This document shows, piece after piece, positions 10,059 through 21,954 of a stretch of 64,000 bases of DNA. The notes beneath the pieces are model-generated. The model did no database searches, was not told the origin of the DNA, and saw only the letters and a list, made by a program, of their open reading frames with translations. Position numbers and translations under genes: made by a program. Location of the stretch: contig OW799235.1 in assembly GCA_941918925.1 (NCBI GenBank), forward strand, positions 105,169,947 to 105,233,946. The letters run 5' to 3'. This DNA is from Phyto melanocephala (lineage: Eukaryota > Arthropoda > Insecta > Diptera > Rhinophoridae). Position 1 is the stretch's first letter. The number at the start of each line of letters is the position of its first letter.

Positions 10059-12129
10059 ATTGACTTCATGAAATCCTTAATGAATCTGACTCTTTTATGA
10101 ATTTTGGGCATAATTTCATTTCATTTTTGTTGGGGTTTATTTCATTGGGGGTTATTTCATTTTCATCATTGGGAGTTATTTCATATGAAATAACTCCCAA
10201 ATATTGGGGGTTGTTTCGTGTTCGCTTTGGGGTTTATTTCATTTATTTTTGGATGTTATTTCATTCACTGTTTTTGGGTGTTATTTCCAATTTTTTGGGG
10301 TTTACTTCATTGGGGATTGTTTCCTGGGCGTTATTTCATTGGGGGGCTTTTCGTGGAGCCATTTAAAATATACATTCTCTACATTTTTCTAAAACGGGAA
10401 ATTTACTAGTAAGATTTTGATTTTTAAACTTCTATAACATTTTGCTTTTAAAAGATTTTCAAACGAAATAAGCTTTGTGTAATTTTAAAATTTGTTAGCC
10501 ATTAGTACATGAAAATAAATTGTTTATAATGTTTAGAGATAATTTTTTTTTACTTAGGTCAAAATTTTCCTAAATTCCCATTTTTAATAGAACATAACTT
10601 CAGGAGAACATAAGCATAAGTTGTTAGCATGCCATCTAGTAGTTGCTAGTAGAGTCATCTATCTTATCATCTTTATCTTATATTTAGCTACAGTACAATA
10701 AATGACGCAGTGTAAGATGAATAAATGCTAATATATATGACTAATATATTTTTATAAAAATTTAAAGAAAAAAGTGTGCGTGGCACATCTATTTTCCGTT
10801 ATAACGAAGACTTTGACCAAAAAACTATCTTTGCAAAATTTCAGAATCGTACATATAGTTTTGTCAGTTTTATTACGTTTTAAATTGGAAATATACACTG
10901 TGCGGTATAAATTTTCGTACATTTTTATCTATAACTCTTTCCCTAATTCATAGATTTAAGCGATTTTCAGGAAAAAATATTCTTTTGACTCGATAAATAT
11001 ATATTCGAAGTTTCATGACTACGTTTATGCGTCTGGACATAATTCAAAAGTGATAGTGGGCGTTATAGTAGGCGTGTCAAAGTTGTTTTGGTAATGAGTA
11101 CAACTTAGGTGTTTCAATATAGGCCTTTATTATTCCAAAATCTTTATTAATAGAGAAATTATATGAATTTTAGGTAAAACGTTATATGGGAGGTGGGCGT
11201 AAAAGTGGGCGTGGCACCTTAATTTTTTGGCATAGTAATGAAATTGCCTAGGGGGATATACGTAGCAAATTTTATCATCATACCTCTAATTTTGAGCGGT
11301 TTTATGAGCTTTTAAATTTCATTAACGGTAGATAACGTGAAAAGTGGGCGTTATAGTAGGCGTGTCAAAGCTGTTTTTGCGAATGAGTAAAACTTAGATG
11401 TTTCAATATAGCCCTTTATTATTCCAAAATCTTTATTAATAGAGAAATTATATGAATTTTAGATAAAACGTTATATGGGAGGTGGGCGTAAAAGTGGGCG
11501 TGGCACATTGATTTTCTGTTACAAAAAAGCGTCTCACCAAAAAACAAAGTGTGCAAAATTTCAGAGTCGTACATCCAATTTTGTTGCTTTTATGACGTTT
11601 TTGTTTTTAAATATACAGAAAAATACACTGTGCGGCATAAATTTTCGTACATTTTGATCGATTACTCCTCTCCTAATAAATAGATTTAGATAATTTTTGG
11701 GGAAAAATATTGTTTTTACCTAGGAAATATATATTCGAAGTTTCATGGGTCTACGTTAATGGGTTTGGACACAATTCCATTTTATTCGATGTTTGAAGGA
11801 CACGGTTTTTTCGACCTACTCTTGCTTTTCGAGCTATAACTCTCTTCCTAATATTCTGATTTAGCCCATTTTCAATACCAAACAAACCTTGTCTATAAGA
11901 AAGATTCTGGCAAAATTTGAGCCCCCTAGCTTTTTCGGTGCGACCTCTATCGTGCTTTCAACAGACGGACAGACGGACAGACGGACGGACATAGCTAGAT
12001 CGTCATCAAATCAAACCCTGATTCAGAATATATATACTTTATGGGGTCTAAAATGGATATTTCGATGTGTTACAAACGGAATGACAAAATGAATATACCC
12101 CCACCATTTTTTTGGTGGCGGGTATAAAA

Positions 12130-12318
12130 ATTAAAAAAAAACTTTTTTTAAAAAAATAATAATAATAATAATAAATATAAAACAAAAAAAAAATTAAAAA
12201 AAAAATTTTTTAAAAAAATTAAAAAAAAAATATAAAAATATAAATAATATATTAAATAAAAAATAAAAAAAAAAATATTAAAAAAAAAAATATAAAAATA
12301 ATATAAAAAAATTTTTTT
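12130..12318. repeat. A-rich low-complexity block with (AAT)n
   Basis: Poly-A runs broken by single T, including about six AAT units near 12155-12175. It separates the right end of HINE A2 from a 45-bp segment starting GGCTCAGCTGGGATTCGATG that recurs at 13229. Confidence 0.9.
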
Positions 12319-12735
12319 TTTGGCTCAGCTGGGATTCGATGCCACGTTTTCTCTAACCAGTATACACGTTTGTATGTATGTATGTTGTTGTTGTAATGTT
12401 GTTTTTGTGAAAAAAAAATCGAGGTGGTCGTGGGTTTTTGCTCATATCTCAGTTGTTTATGTACTGATGTTTCTGAATTTCAATACCGATCTACTCCCGA
12501 ATATTTCTGATATTTTAATACCTCATCCGGGTCCAAGCGATGTCGGGGGGCTTCAGAAAGTTGATTTCAACATACACACGGACAGACGGACAGACTGACA
12601 GAGCTTAATCGACTCCCCTATTCATAAGCTTTCAGAAAATATATACTTTATGGGGTCGGAAATGAAAATTGTAGAAATTTCACACGGAATGACAAACCTA
12701 TAGATACCCTTTTTCAATGTGTGAAGGGTATAATA

Positions 12736-13125
12736 ACGTGGTATTTTTTCATATTTTAACAGTTTTTAATTTGCAAACAAAATATGAAATGAGGTAAAAA
12801 AAACTTATAGCATATGTTTGTATGCTAATAAATATAATAGTCTTACTCATAAAAAAGTAATAAAAAACATTGTTTTAAAATTTTTGTTTAAATAAAAATT
12901 TTATAACCCAGCAAACCAACTAGGAAGCGAAAGGTGACTGCAGTAAATAAGTTTGTCATACATAATTTTCTACAACTTTTGTTAAACATGCTTTTGATAA
13001 GTTTATTAGAATAGCGGTTTTTTTATTGTTTTTGTATATGATATCCCATTGTTTGCTGAAGTCATCATTCTTCTTCTGTTTAATTTCAATAATTTTAGTA
13101 TAATATCAGGCACGGATTTTTTAAA
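12736..13125. other. No feature recognised
   Basis: AT-rich interval between the right end of the family B element and the inverted family B end. Nothing coding or repetitive is apparent. Confidence 0.5.
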
Positions 13126-13129
13126 AATT

Positions 13130-13390
13130 TTTCTAAAAAAAATTTGTTAAAAAAATTAAAAAAAAATATAAAAAAAAAATAATAAAATATAAATAATATA
13201 TTAAATAAAATAAAATAAAATTTTTTTGGCTCAGCTGGGATTCGATGCCACATTTATTCTAACGTGTACGTATGCACGTATTTTATATGGGATGAATGGT
13301 GATACAAACAATTGTTATTGCATGACTACACGTTGTGAAGGGTATATAAGATTCGGCACGGCCGAATATAGCACTGTTACTTGTTTCCAT
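13130..13390 (+). mobile_element. Inverted 3' end of a family B HINE
   Basis: 13265-13386 is the reverse complement of 7722-7835 with few changes: GGGATGAATGGTGATACAAA, TGCATGACTACACGTTGTGA, AGGGTATATAAG, the stem-loop ATTCGGC-ACG-GCCGAAT and AGCACTGTTACTTGTTT. To its left lies an A/T-rich block and GGCTCAGCTGGGATTCGATG, shared in direct orientation with 12320. So only the terminal ~130 bp of the element is present. Confidence 0.8.
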
Positions 13391-15195
13391 TTAATTAGGC
13401 TGGTGAAAGCTTTTATTGCAAAAAATATCGCAGTTGAAATTTACGTTATAGAAGCTAAGAGCATTTTGTTGTTTGTTAACACAACAATTTAAACTTTTAC
13501 ATTATTTTAATAATTGAATTAGTTATTGATATGCACCTTGATATCAAACATAATTTGGTATACACACAACACATTCTGCTGTATTACTGCATTTCCGGCT
13601 GCCCTTGTAACACTATATATATTAGAACTGCCTTAATGTTTGTAATCTACCCTGTTTTAGAAACTTCTATAAGGATAACACTAAAATTTTCTAGAATAAA
13701 AAATCGGTAACGCGGTATATGATAATGGTTACAATCTGCAATAACACTAGTATGTACTCGAAATAATAATTCATGATTCACGTTGTATTTAATAGCAGAC
13801 GTATAACCCTTGTTCGCACATATAAATCCTGTCTCTAACAAAGGGTGTAATTCTGAAAATCGCGTGCAAAAAGTATAAGTTCAAAGTATAAGTATAATAA
13901 TATAAATTGTTTAGTTTATAAAGCGGGGTATATCCTATTTTCCTCCACCCCGAATTCTGCACTTGATTAGTATATTTTACACATAAAAAATGACTCTTTA
14001 TCCATAATAGTTAGACTTTAATGATGTGCTTCAAAATTCGTGAAAATGCATGCAAAATATCTCAGACAATTTATGTAAACAAACACTATTAACTCATGAA
14101 ACATGGGTTTGTTTTCATCTGTCTTTAATGTGTTTTATGCACTTATTAGAATGATGTGAATTTTATTAATACATTCATATAAACACATGATCTCTAATGA
14201 TATGTTAATGTTAAAATCATGCATTTTAACCTAAATTAAACCTTTCAATTATGGGTTGAACTCTTGCATTCACTTTTTCTTTTGCATGTCTTTTTTTGCT
14301 GGGATATTAATGCTTTGGTTTTAGTGCGTTTGTAAAATAATTGCTGACAGGCATGTCAGAAAATTATTTACAATAGTGTTTGGAACTTTATGATAACATA
14401 AGTAAGTTTGTTACAAAATATTTCTAATGTAATTTGATTTGTTGGGAAAGCACGGTATTGCACTGCTTTTATATTTTTCGGTAATATTTATACATGTGTA
14501 TAATAAAATTTATATTTCATATTAAAAGCTTGACTTCCTGTAGCAACAGCATACATGTTAAATATCTTAAAGGAGAGCACCGCACATATTTTTAAACATA
14601 TTAAATCCCAAAGTAATTTATAAGTCATAAAAAACAAATGAACTAATACCACTTTGAAATTAAACGGTTCACATGTGTGTTAAAAATAACCTTTTATTAT
14701 CAAACACATTTTAGTAGGTTTATTAACTTTCAATTAATTACAATGAACTGATTCTCATACTTACTTTATATAATTTATTTCTGTTGAGCATCAATTGTTA
14801 CCATATGTTTTTAGCACTTTAATGAATCATAAAATAATGTTTGTATGTTTAACGATATGTGTTATATAGTATTAAAAAATTTCCCAAAAAAATTTAACTT
14901 TTAGGAAACAAAATTTCATTTTAATTGTTTTATTGATCTGAAGTAAGCAACTGTTGTTTAGTTATGGAATTTTGGCTTAATTAAGTTTGATTGAGATCTG
15001 TATTTAATAAATGATTAACTGATTTCTTATTTTAATGGGTTTCCGTCTTTTGTAAATGTATTTAATGCATAAACAATATTCATACTCTATACCGAATGAG
15101 TATGAATAAATTACATGGTAATTTAGAAAAAATGACTTTAAAAATATACGAAATTACTTTGTTTCTGAGTATTCATCTTATATACTCCACTATTT
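13391..15195. other. AT-rich DNA, no feature recognised
   Basis: No repeat family seen elsewhere in the window, no coding-like frame. Short frames at 13647-13841 (minus) look like chance. Confidence 0.55.
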
Positions 15196-15196
15196 T

Positions 15197-16186
15197 TTAT
15201 ACTCATCACCTGTGGTGCACAAGGGTATATATAGCTTTGTCATTCCGTTTGTAATATCTAAAATTTTTATTTTCGACCCCATAAAGTATATATTTTCTGA
15301 AAGCTTATGAATAGAGGAATCGATTAAGCCCTGACCGTCTTTCTGTCTGCCCGTCTGTCCGTGTGTTGGTTAAAATCAACTTTTAGAAAAAACCGTATGT
15401 TCCTCAGATCTGACTATGGTATTAATCCTTTGAAAATATCCGGAAATGAATCGCTGTTGAAATTCAGCAAAATCGCCCCATAAATTTCTGAGATATGAGC
15501 AAAAGAGCACGACTGTCTCTGTTTTTTCCCATATTTTAACCACCAAAATTAAAATTTTTCAAACATAGAATAATTTAATATGCCTCTAGAGATTTGGATA
15601 AATCAGGTACTAATCGGTAAAGTTATGGGCAAAAAAAAATTTTTTTTAAATGTATATTCCAAGAATTTACAAACGAAAATCAATTTTTTCAGCTTCTAGA
15701 CAACCGAGAGAGTCAATATTGGTATCATCTGAAAGAACTTGACTAGCGCAATATAACCTCTATAAAAAATTTACATTCATGTTGGCCGCCACTACAAAAT
15801 GGCGGACAATAAATTTATATATGGGTCAAATCTGGTATTTTAAAATGTAACTTCTTGAACACCCTCAATATTGGTATCAAATAAAAGGGCTTGACCAGTA
15901 GAATACAGTAAATGGTTAAAAAATTTAAAATCCAAGATGGCAAATGGCGGATAAAATTTTTTTAACCCCATCAATATGGGTATCAAATGAAAGGGCTTGA
16001 ATATTAGAATACACATAACTAGGTAAAAATTCAAAATCAAGTATGGCGGCGGAAATAGTGAGAAAAATGGCGTATAGCATGAAAAATAGGTTAAGCTACG
16101 ATAAGGGATTATACCTAAGTATGTACATGATGGTGAAGGGTATTATCAGAATCGGCACGGCCGAATATAGCATTTTTGCTTGTTTT
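15197..16186 (+). mobile_element. Family C HINE-like element, full length (C1)
   Basis: Begins TATACTCATCACCTGTGGTG, continues AAGGGTATATATAG, TTTGTCATTCCGTTTG, GACCCCATAAAGTATATA, CTGTCTGCCCGTCTGTCCG, GGTTAAAATCAAC, and ends GATGGTGAAGGGTATTATCA, the stem-loop ATTCGGC-style ATCGGC-ACG-GCCGAAT, AGCATTTTTGCTTGTTTT. About 990 bp. Subterminal boxes (start TATACtC-TCAC, end GTGAaGGGTATT) are inverted to each other. Order and polarity match Drosophila DINE-1/INE-1. The second half has two to three blocks of ATCAAATGAAAGGGCTTGA with AAAATTCAAAATCAA. Non-coding. This is the best reference copy of family C in the window. Confidence 0.8.
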
Positions 16187-16517
16187 ATTTAGTCTTATAA
16201 ATTGCAATTATAAATTTTCAAAATACTTCTATTAAATGTGCATAACACGAAAGACTGTTTCTTAAATAGTATTTTTGTTCTAATACAGATATTTATATAT
16301 AAAGCATAAACATATATAAGAAGTTAATGCACTGTTAATATATCCGCTTGTGCAATAAAACATATTATCTTTATATGAGATTTAAAACTTACAATACTTC
16401 GATAAATCGAATGTGTACATTTGTTGCAAAGCAATTTATATTGCATGGATTTTAAAGCGTTTTGAATTTTGAAAATTAAAAAAAAAAAACAGAGATATAC
16501 TAAAGTGAATGAAATAT

Positions 16518-17140
16518 TTATTTAAGGTGATAAAATAATGACTGCAACTTTTTTTTAAATATTTTTTTGTGTAAATATTGCCTGTGTAGATGGTCCATCC
16601 GTAAGCTCCAATTTTGGCATATTTTTTTCTTATATTTTCGCTGATATTTCACCATATAAGCGACAGACTCTAAGTGTTCCCACAAAAATGAGTCAAAGGG
16701 GGTCATTGAAGAGCTCAAAAACTTGGGATGAATGGCTAACCACACTTGGTTCTTAATATATAATTGTATCGCGTGCCGTGAGGTATGTGGCACAACATAT
16801 TAACCAAGTCTTATTCTTCTATTTATGGCTAAAAACAGTCTGTAATTTTCGTACTGTACCTTGCTTCATTGAACGAAACGTTGCGAATTTTGCGTTCTTG
16901 TAGAAGTACTGTTCAATTATGACGCCTGCCTCCAAACTGCACTAAATAGTGTATCTTTTAGTAATTCGGTTTCTTGACATACCCACAAAAAAAAAAAATT
17001 ATGACGACCATAAAATGGACGCAATTTACGAAACACATTTCCCACACAGCAAGAATTTTAATAATAAAATTCAATGATTTACGAGCATTTTTCATTTGTA
17101 AGTCATGGTAAATTAACAAGCAGTTTTGGCATTGCCACAT
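16518..17140 (-). pseudogene. Decayed mariner-like transposase
   Basis: Minus-strand reading from the right: FIIEFYYKNSCCVGNVFRKL then RPFYGRHN (17100-16995), a helix-turn-helix N-terminus as in rosa-type mariner proteins. After several frameshifts comes FLSSSMTPFDSFLWEHLES (frame 16793-16518), the counterpart of the third-aspartate block SPDLTPxDFFLWGxLKS, with MTPFDSF in the place of LTPxDFF. The QQDGA region between them is not clear. TIRs were not identified. Non-functional. Confidence 0.55.
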
Positions 17141-17286
17141 GTCAAGAATCTTTTTTATACAGAAAAAATATACACTAGAAATTTATATAGCAAAAAAATC
17201 ACCCACTACAAAGCTGTTGAACAAAACACAATTATAGGAATAGCAGGTAACCATGCTACGACAACCAGCTTACTATTTATTTGTTA

Positions 17287-17660
17287 CTAGAAAAGCCGGG
17301 CGCGCGTTGCTTCGCCTCTTAATGAATAAAAATGCATTCTGAATTTAAATTGAATATCAAGTGCAAAAAGCTAAAAATTAAAAATTTTTTTTAATGAGCG
17401 TGGCACTACCCACTTTTCCAATCGCAAACCTGTACAGTCATGACTGCTCAATATGTGTGCAAAGTTTCAGAAAAATCGGTCAAGTGCAAGTAGCTAAAAA
17501 TGGTAACTAATTTTTTATCGGCGTGGGCCCACTTTTTTTCTACCCATAAACACCCCCCGGAATGAGTACAACAACTTGCCAAAGTTTGAGTCCGATCGGT
17601 TTAACAATTTTGGATTCTTTAGCTAAAACACAGACAAAGTTTTACTTTTATATATAAGGA
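17287..17660 (-). mobile_element. Short non-autonomous Helitron
   Basis: On the minus strand it begins TCCTTATATATAAAAGTAAA (17660) and ends GCGCGCCCGGCTTTTCTAG (17287), inserted between A and T. About 374 bp. It is related to the Helitron at 4887-5643 (CTGAAACTTTGCACACAT, GGTTTAACA..., GTGTTTATGGGT) but has one or two internal repeats instead of five and no (TG)n expansion. No ORF. Confidence 0.8.
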
Positions 17661-19316
17661 TTACTTAAGCAAACCCATAGTCAAACGCAGGCATTATATT
17701 TTATTAATAAATTTTAGTTTAATAGTTTTAATTTAAAAATTAAATAATAAAATATATTTTTTATTTAAAACTTATTATTTTTATTTTTTCAATTATTTTG
17801 TAACATTCAAATTTTCAATTGTTTTCTAACAAAAACAGCTTTAACCTTATTTACAGAATTGAAAAATAAATTGAAACCATTTTATATAAAACTCATATTA
17901 CTTACAATTTCATTTCTTTTTTACTATTATTTTGTAAATGGGTTTTTGGTATTTTCATTTATTTCGCATGAATTTCATTAGGGAAAAGGGTAAAATAATA
18001 TAAAAATTCAGAAACCAAAAAATAAGAAAATGATTTTTAATAAAAAACCAATTGTAAAACATAGAAGAAAAAAAAATTGTTAGATTTTTTAATTTGAAAA
18101 TTATTTAAACAATAGATGCAACACAATAGTCGTTTTTTATAACACAAATGCATTTAAGACATTTAAAATAAAGGAAAAGCGTACATAGATTGTATTATAT
18201 AGTTAGTAATGATTAAAAAACTTCTTAAGATAAAATTCACTTTTAATAGGGGTACTTAAATACGCATAGAATTAAATAAACTCTAGCGATTGATCAGATT
18301 TTTATTTTGTATTTTTTAAACCACGGCTGCACACATATTTTTAGAAAACATTTCATTCAATTAAAGTCACAAATGATTTGTAATTGGAGATCATGTTAGC
18401 GTTTTCGCCGGTATAAACTTTTAAGAGATATGAACTAGCTACAGCAGTTTGAAAAGCAGATTATATCTTATTAATAAAATAAATGTGAATATTAATATTT
18501 TTTTAATTTTTCTACTAAACAATGAAAAACATCTGATTTAAGTGAAATTTGGCACACAGATTGACAACAAACTAGATTAACACGTTGGCTTCCTCTCATT
18601 TTGGTAACCACGCAGTTGTCACGTACAAACCACCACAATTAATTATTTAAACGAACAACATAAGTTTTTGGTGCAATTAAACTTTAAAATTTGCCAAACC
18701 TACAAAAATTACTTTTTCGAGAAATCCACATTATTTTAGTGTTTCATAAACACTCAATCAGCTTAATCAGCTTGTCTTGATTTTTTGTAACAATTGATTT
18801 ATTGAATTGAAAGATTTAATTCTTTGCCACGATCCTAAATGAAAGTTTCTGGATTATCGGTAACACCCTAGCTGCGCCTCTATTTTTGTAGGATTTTCAA
18901 GATCGAGAACAAACAAGTGATTTTTGATTCCTAAGCACAAATTTTATCTCACATTTTTAATAAAATGCCTCATTGTTGATTTATTTAAAATTATCCATCA
19001 GCACGCATTTTTAAGTTAAAGGTGCTAATCGTATTTCTGACTTTTTTCGAAAAATTAAAAGTTCAAGAAATAATAACTTTATTCCGCATTAATCGATCTT
19101 CAAAGTTGTTTTTTTTTCAAGATGTAATTGTTACCTTGGAAAAACAAACAAATTTTTAAAAATCACAAAAAAATTACTTTGTAATGGTTGTTAAAATAAA
19201 AAAAAAAAAAATCAAATATTTTATTAAGAAAAAATCATGAAAACTACAAAAATATGTAAAGGTTTATTACTTCAACGTAAAGCCACATAATCTATCAAGA
19301 AAATCAGACATCAATC
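17661..19316. other. AT-rich DNA, no feature recognised
   Basis: No terminal repeats, LINE or transposase motifs. Some less AT-rich stretches (18540-18960) might be unique sequence but show no open frame. Confidence 0.55.
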
Positions 19317-19317
19317 A

Positions 19318-21449
19318 TAACAAGTAAGAGCACTATATTCGGCTGTGCCGAATCTTTTATACCCACCACCAATTTTGTGTACATTTAAAGCACAATATTT
19401 ATTATTTTGTTAATCGCTATGGAATAATCTCTTTATAATAAAATATGTATCACTTTCTCTGTAAAGGCTGGTTAAATTTTAAGGGCCCATGTTGAAGGTG
19501 AACTACACCTAGTCTTTAAATTTGTTTTTTGCATTTGATTTAACATTTATCAATCTCAAACTTACTCAATTTAATCCGTGGAAAGATACGCAAATGAGCA
19601 ACGCTTTAAAGTTATTCAGGTTTTTTATAAAAAAGGGCGTTCAAATCAAAATGCATTCTTTTGATCAACACAATGGTTCAAATTCGTCCACAATCGGGAG
19701 AATTGTAAAAAATATTTAAATTTCTGCAAAACAGGTCTGTATAAAATGTTAACAAATCTGTGAATGCCTTCTCAGTTCGTTGAATGGGAACCATTGCTGT
19801 TTTTTGCGATAGTGTGGCAAAAGAGCAGTCAACCTCGATTCATCATCGTGCCCAACAATTGAACGTCAACATTGTCATTGAAAATTTGGACCATCAGATA
19901 GAGGAGTGTCGACAAGGATGGGGATGGGCCATTTGGCCGATATTTTTTAAATACATAATTGAACCATACAAATATTATAATTGCAAAAAGAAATAATAAT
20001 AATTTCTTAAATAATTTGTGTTTTATTTAAAATCAACATCAGCCGTTAAAATTTAACCACCCTTAATAACTTCGATATGATAGTAAAATGTTTTCGTAAA
20101 TTTAATCTTTTAATGAAAGTGGGCGTTAAAGTAGGCGTCTCAATAAAGTTTCTGCTAATAAAAACAACTAAGATATTGCAATATTTCACCAAAAACTTTG
20201 TCAATAGAGAAATGACATAAACTTAAGATAAACCGTTATATGGGAGGTAGGCGTTAAAGTGGATGTGTCACTTAAACTTTTTGGCACAATAATAACATTG
20301 ATCAAATGGATATATGTAGCAAATTTCATCATCATACCTCTAATTTTGTCGGTTTTATGAGCTTTTAAATTTCATTAACGGTAGATAACATGAAAAGTGG
20401 GCGTTATAGTAGGCGTGTCAAAGTTGTTTTTGCGAATGAGTACATCTTAGGTGTTTCAATATAGTCCTTTATTATTCCAAAATCTTTATTAATAGAGAAA
20501 TTATATGAATTTCAGTTAAACCGTTATATGGGAGGTGGGCGTGGCACCTTAATTTTCTGGCACAGAAATGACATTGCCTGGAGGGATATACTTAGCAAAT
20601 TTTATCATCATACCTCTAATTTTGGCGGTTTTATGAGCTTATAAATTTCATTAACGGTAGATAACGTGATAAGTGGGCGTTATAGTAGGCGTGTCAAACT
20701 TGTTTTTTCTAATGAGTACAACGTAGAGTGTTTCAATATAGTCCTTTATAATTCCAAAATCTTCATTAATAGAGAAATTATATGAATTTATGTTAAAACG
20801 TTATACCGGATGTAGGCGTAAAAGTGGGCGTGGCACATTTATTTTCTGTTACAGAAAGGCCTCTCACCAAAAAGCAAAGTGTGCAAAATTTCAGAATCGT
20901 ACATCTAATTTTGTCCGTTTTATTAGGTTTTAAATTTAAAATATACTTAAAAATACACTGCGCGGTATAAATTTTCGTACATTTTTACCTATAACTCCTT
21001 TCCTAATGCATAGATGTGAGCAATTTTTTGGGAGAGATATTGTTTTGACTCGATAAAATATATTCGAAGTTTCATGGCTGTACGTTAATGCGTTTGGACA
21101 CAACTCCATTTTATTCGATGTTCGAAGGACACGGTTTTTTCGACCTACTATTGCATTACGAGCTATAACTCATTTCCTGATATTCCGATTTAGCCCATTT
21201 TCAATACCGAACAAACCTTGTCTATAAGAAAGATTCTGAGAAAATTTGAGCCCCCTAGCTTTTTCGGTGCGACCTCTATCGTGCTTTCAGCAGACGGACA
21301 GACGGACGGACATAGCTAGATCGTCATCAAATCAAACCCTGATTCAGAATATATATACTTTATGGGGTCTAAAATGGATATTTCGATGTGTTACGAACGG
21401 AATGACAAAATGAATATACCCCCACCATTTTTTTGGTGGCGGGTATAAA
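19318..21449 (-). mobile_element. Family A HINE-like element, copy A3 (longest uninterrupted)
   Basis: Left: ACAAGTAAGAGCACTATATT, stem-loop ATTCGGC-TGT-GCCGAAT, TATACCCACCACCAA. It then holds a mariner MITE (19464-20064) and three blocks with GTGGGCGTTATAGTAGGCGT-type boxes. Right: GACGGACAGACGGACGGACA near 21291, TATACTTTATGGGGTC, and TTGGTGGCGGGTATA near 21433-21447. About 2.1 kb. It is the most complete copy in the window and can serve as the reference for family A. Non-coding apart from the MITE remnant. Confidence 0.85.
19464..20064 (+). mobile_element. Mariner-derived MITE inside HINE A3
   Basis: Third copy of the MITE. Starts AAGGCTGGTTAAATTTTAAG after TA at 19462-19463 and ends AAAATTTAACCACCCTT at 20064; the right TA is mutated to AA. 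The two transposase remnants are best seen here: GSNSSTIGRIVKN (HTH side) and NLDHQIEECRQGWG (C-terminal side). Confidence 0.8.
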
Positions 21450-21545
21450 TATCGATGAACGCGTTTCGCTATAGTTCACAACTAAGTAAAGACACCTCAT
21501 TTTGAAATGAAGGAAAAAACGTTGATTTAGTGTAAAAATCGATAA

Positions 21546-21804
21546 TTCTGTGGTTTTCATGGGCAACCGCGTATGTTCATTTTATACGATTTTGAGTTAA
21601 TAATGCCATATTGCTTGGTCTTAAACGGCCTTTACTTGGTTTTAAAAATTTTTCAAATAAGATGGAGCCATTCCGATTATTTTAATGGCATAACAACATA
21701 ACTTCTATATATATTCAAAAATCGTGCAACACTAACACGATTTTTTAGCCCTCCTGAAAAATTTGATTTTAAGACATACGTGGTTGCCCATGAAAACCAC
21801 AGAA
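21546..21804. mobile_element. TIR MITE, 259 bp
   Basis: Near-perfect ~30-bp inverted repeats: left TTCTGTGGTTTTCATGGGCA, right complement identical over the first 20 and differing at one base soon after (CAACCG/CAACCA then CGTATGT). No ORF. The flanks do not show a clear target duplication, so the superfamily is unknown. It lies 97 bp from the end of HINE A3. Confidence 0.75.
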
Positions 21805-21954
21805 ATATACATCAGTTAAATATACATTCATACATCAGTGCCTTTGCACGGTAGTATCTTAAAAAAATAAATAAAATCGAAAGTTGTAAATTTATTTGAA
21901 CGAAATATGGCTCGTTTTTTTCGGAATATATTTGCCTATACGTTCGCAAAAAAA

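Larger units (their letters stand above)
8947..10366 (+). mobile_element. Mutator-like (MULE) element with long TIRs and subterminal arrays
   Basis: About 1.42 kb bounded by ~41-bp inverted repeats: left starts TTAAAAGGCTCCACGAAAAG, right is the complement starting TTTAAATGGCTCCACGAAAA. Inside each end is a 200-280 bp array of ATGAAATAACNCCCAA-like units in both orientations, including a perfect palindrome GTTATTTCATATGAAATAAC on each side (near 9037 and 10171). The middle carries a MULE transposase fragment and an antisense ORF. No clear 8-10 bp target duplication was found, so the exact ends are provisional. It lies in family A HINE sequence. Confidence 0.75.
7974..12129 (-). mobile_element. 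Family A HINE-like element, copy A2, interrupted
   Basis: Starts AACAAGTAAGAGCACTATAT plus the stem-loop ATTCGGC-TGT-GCCGAAT and TATACCCACCACCAA. Ends with GACGGACAGACGGACAGACG near 11965, TATACTTTATGGGGTCTA and TTGGTGGCGGGTATA near 12112-12126. The left part (to ~8945) holds a mariner MITE. A MULE occupies 8947-10366, and an unplaced 400 bp follows. Family A sequence resumes near 10770 but out of order: a distal block to ~11050, then an internal block onward to the end. Either a second partial copy or a rearrangement is present. Confidence 0.75.
7722..12735 (-). mobile_element. Family B HINE-like element, split by nested insertions
   Basis: The 3' (hairpin) end lies on the left: ACAAGTAAGAGCGCTATA, the stem-loop ATTCGGC-CGT-GCCGAAT, then TATACCCTTCACA. 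The 5' end lies on the right: GACGGACAGACTGACAG near 12585, TATACTTTATGGGGTCGG, CACACGGAATGACAAACC, and TGTGAAGGGTATA near 12730. So outer B sequence is at 7722-7905 and 12320-12735. Between them sit AT-rich low-complexity blocks and a family A element (7974-12129) that itself holds a MITE and a MULE. That the two ends belong to one original insertion is inferred from matching orientation. Confidence 0.65.

Noticed and set aside
12318..12360. A tRNA gene at GGCTCAGCTGGGATTCGATG
   Set aside because: A- and B-box-like parts are contiguous, no acceptor stem or anticodon arm can be formed.
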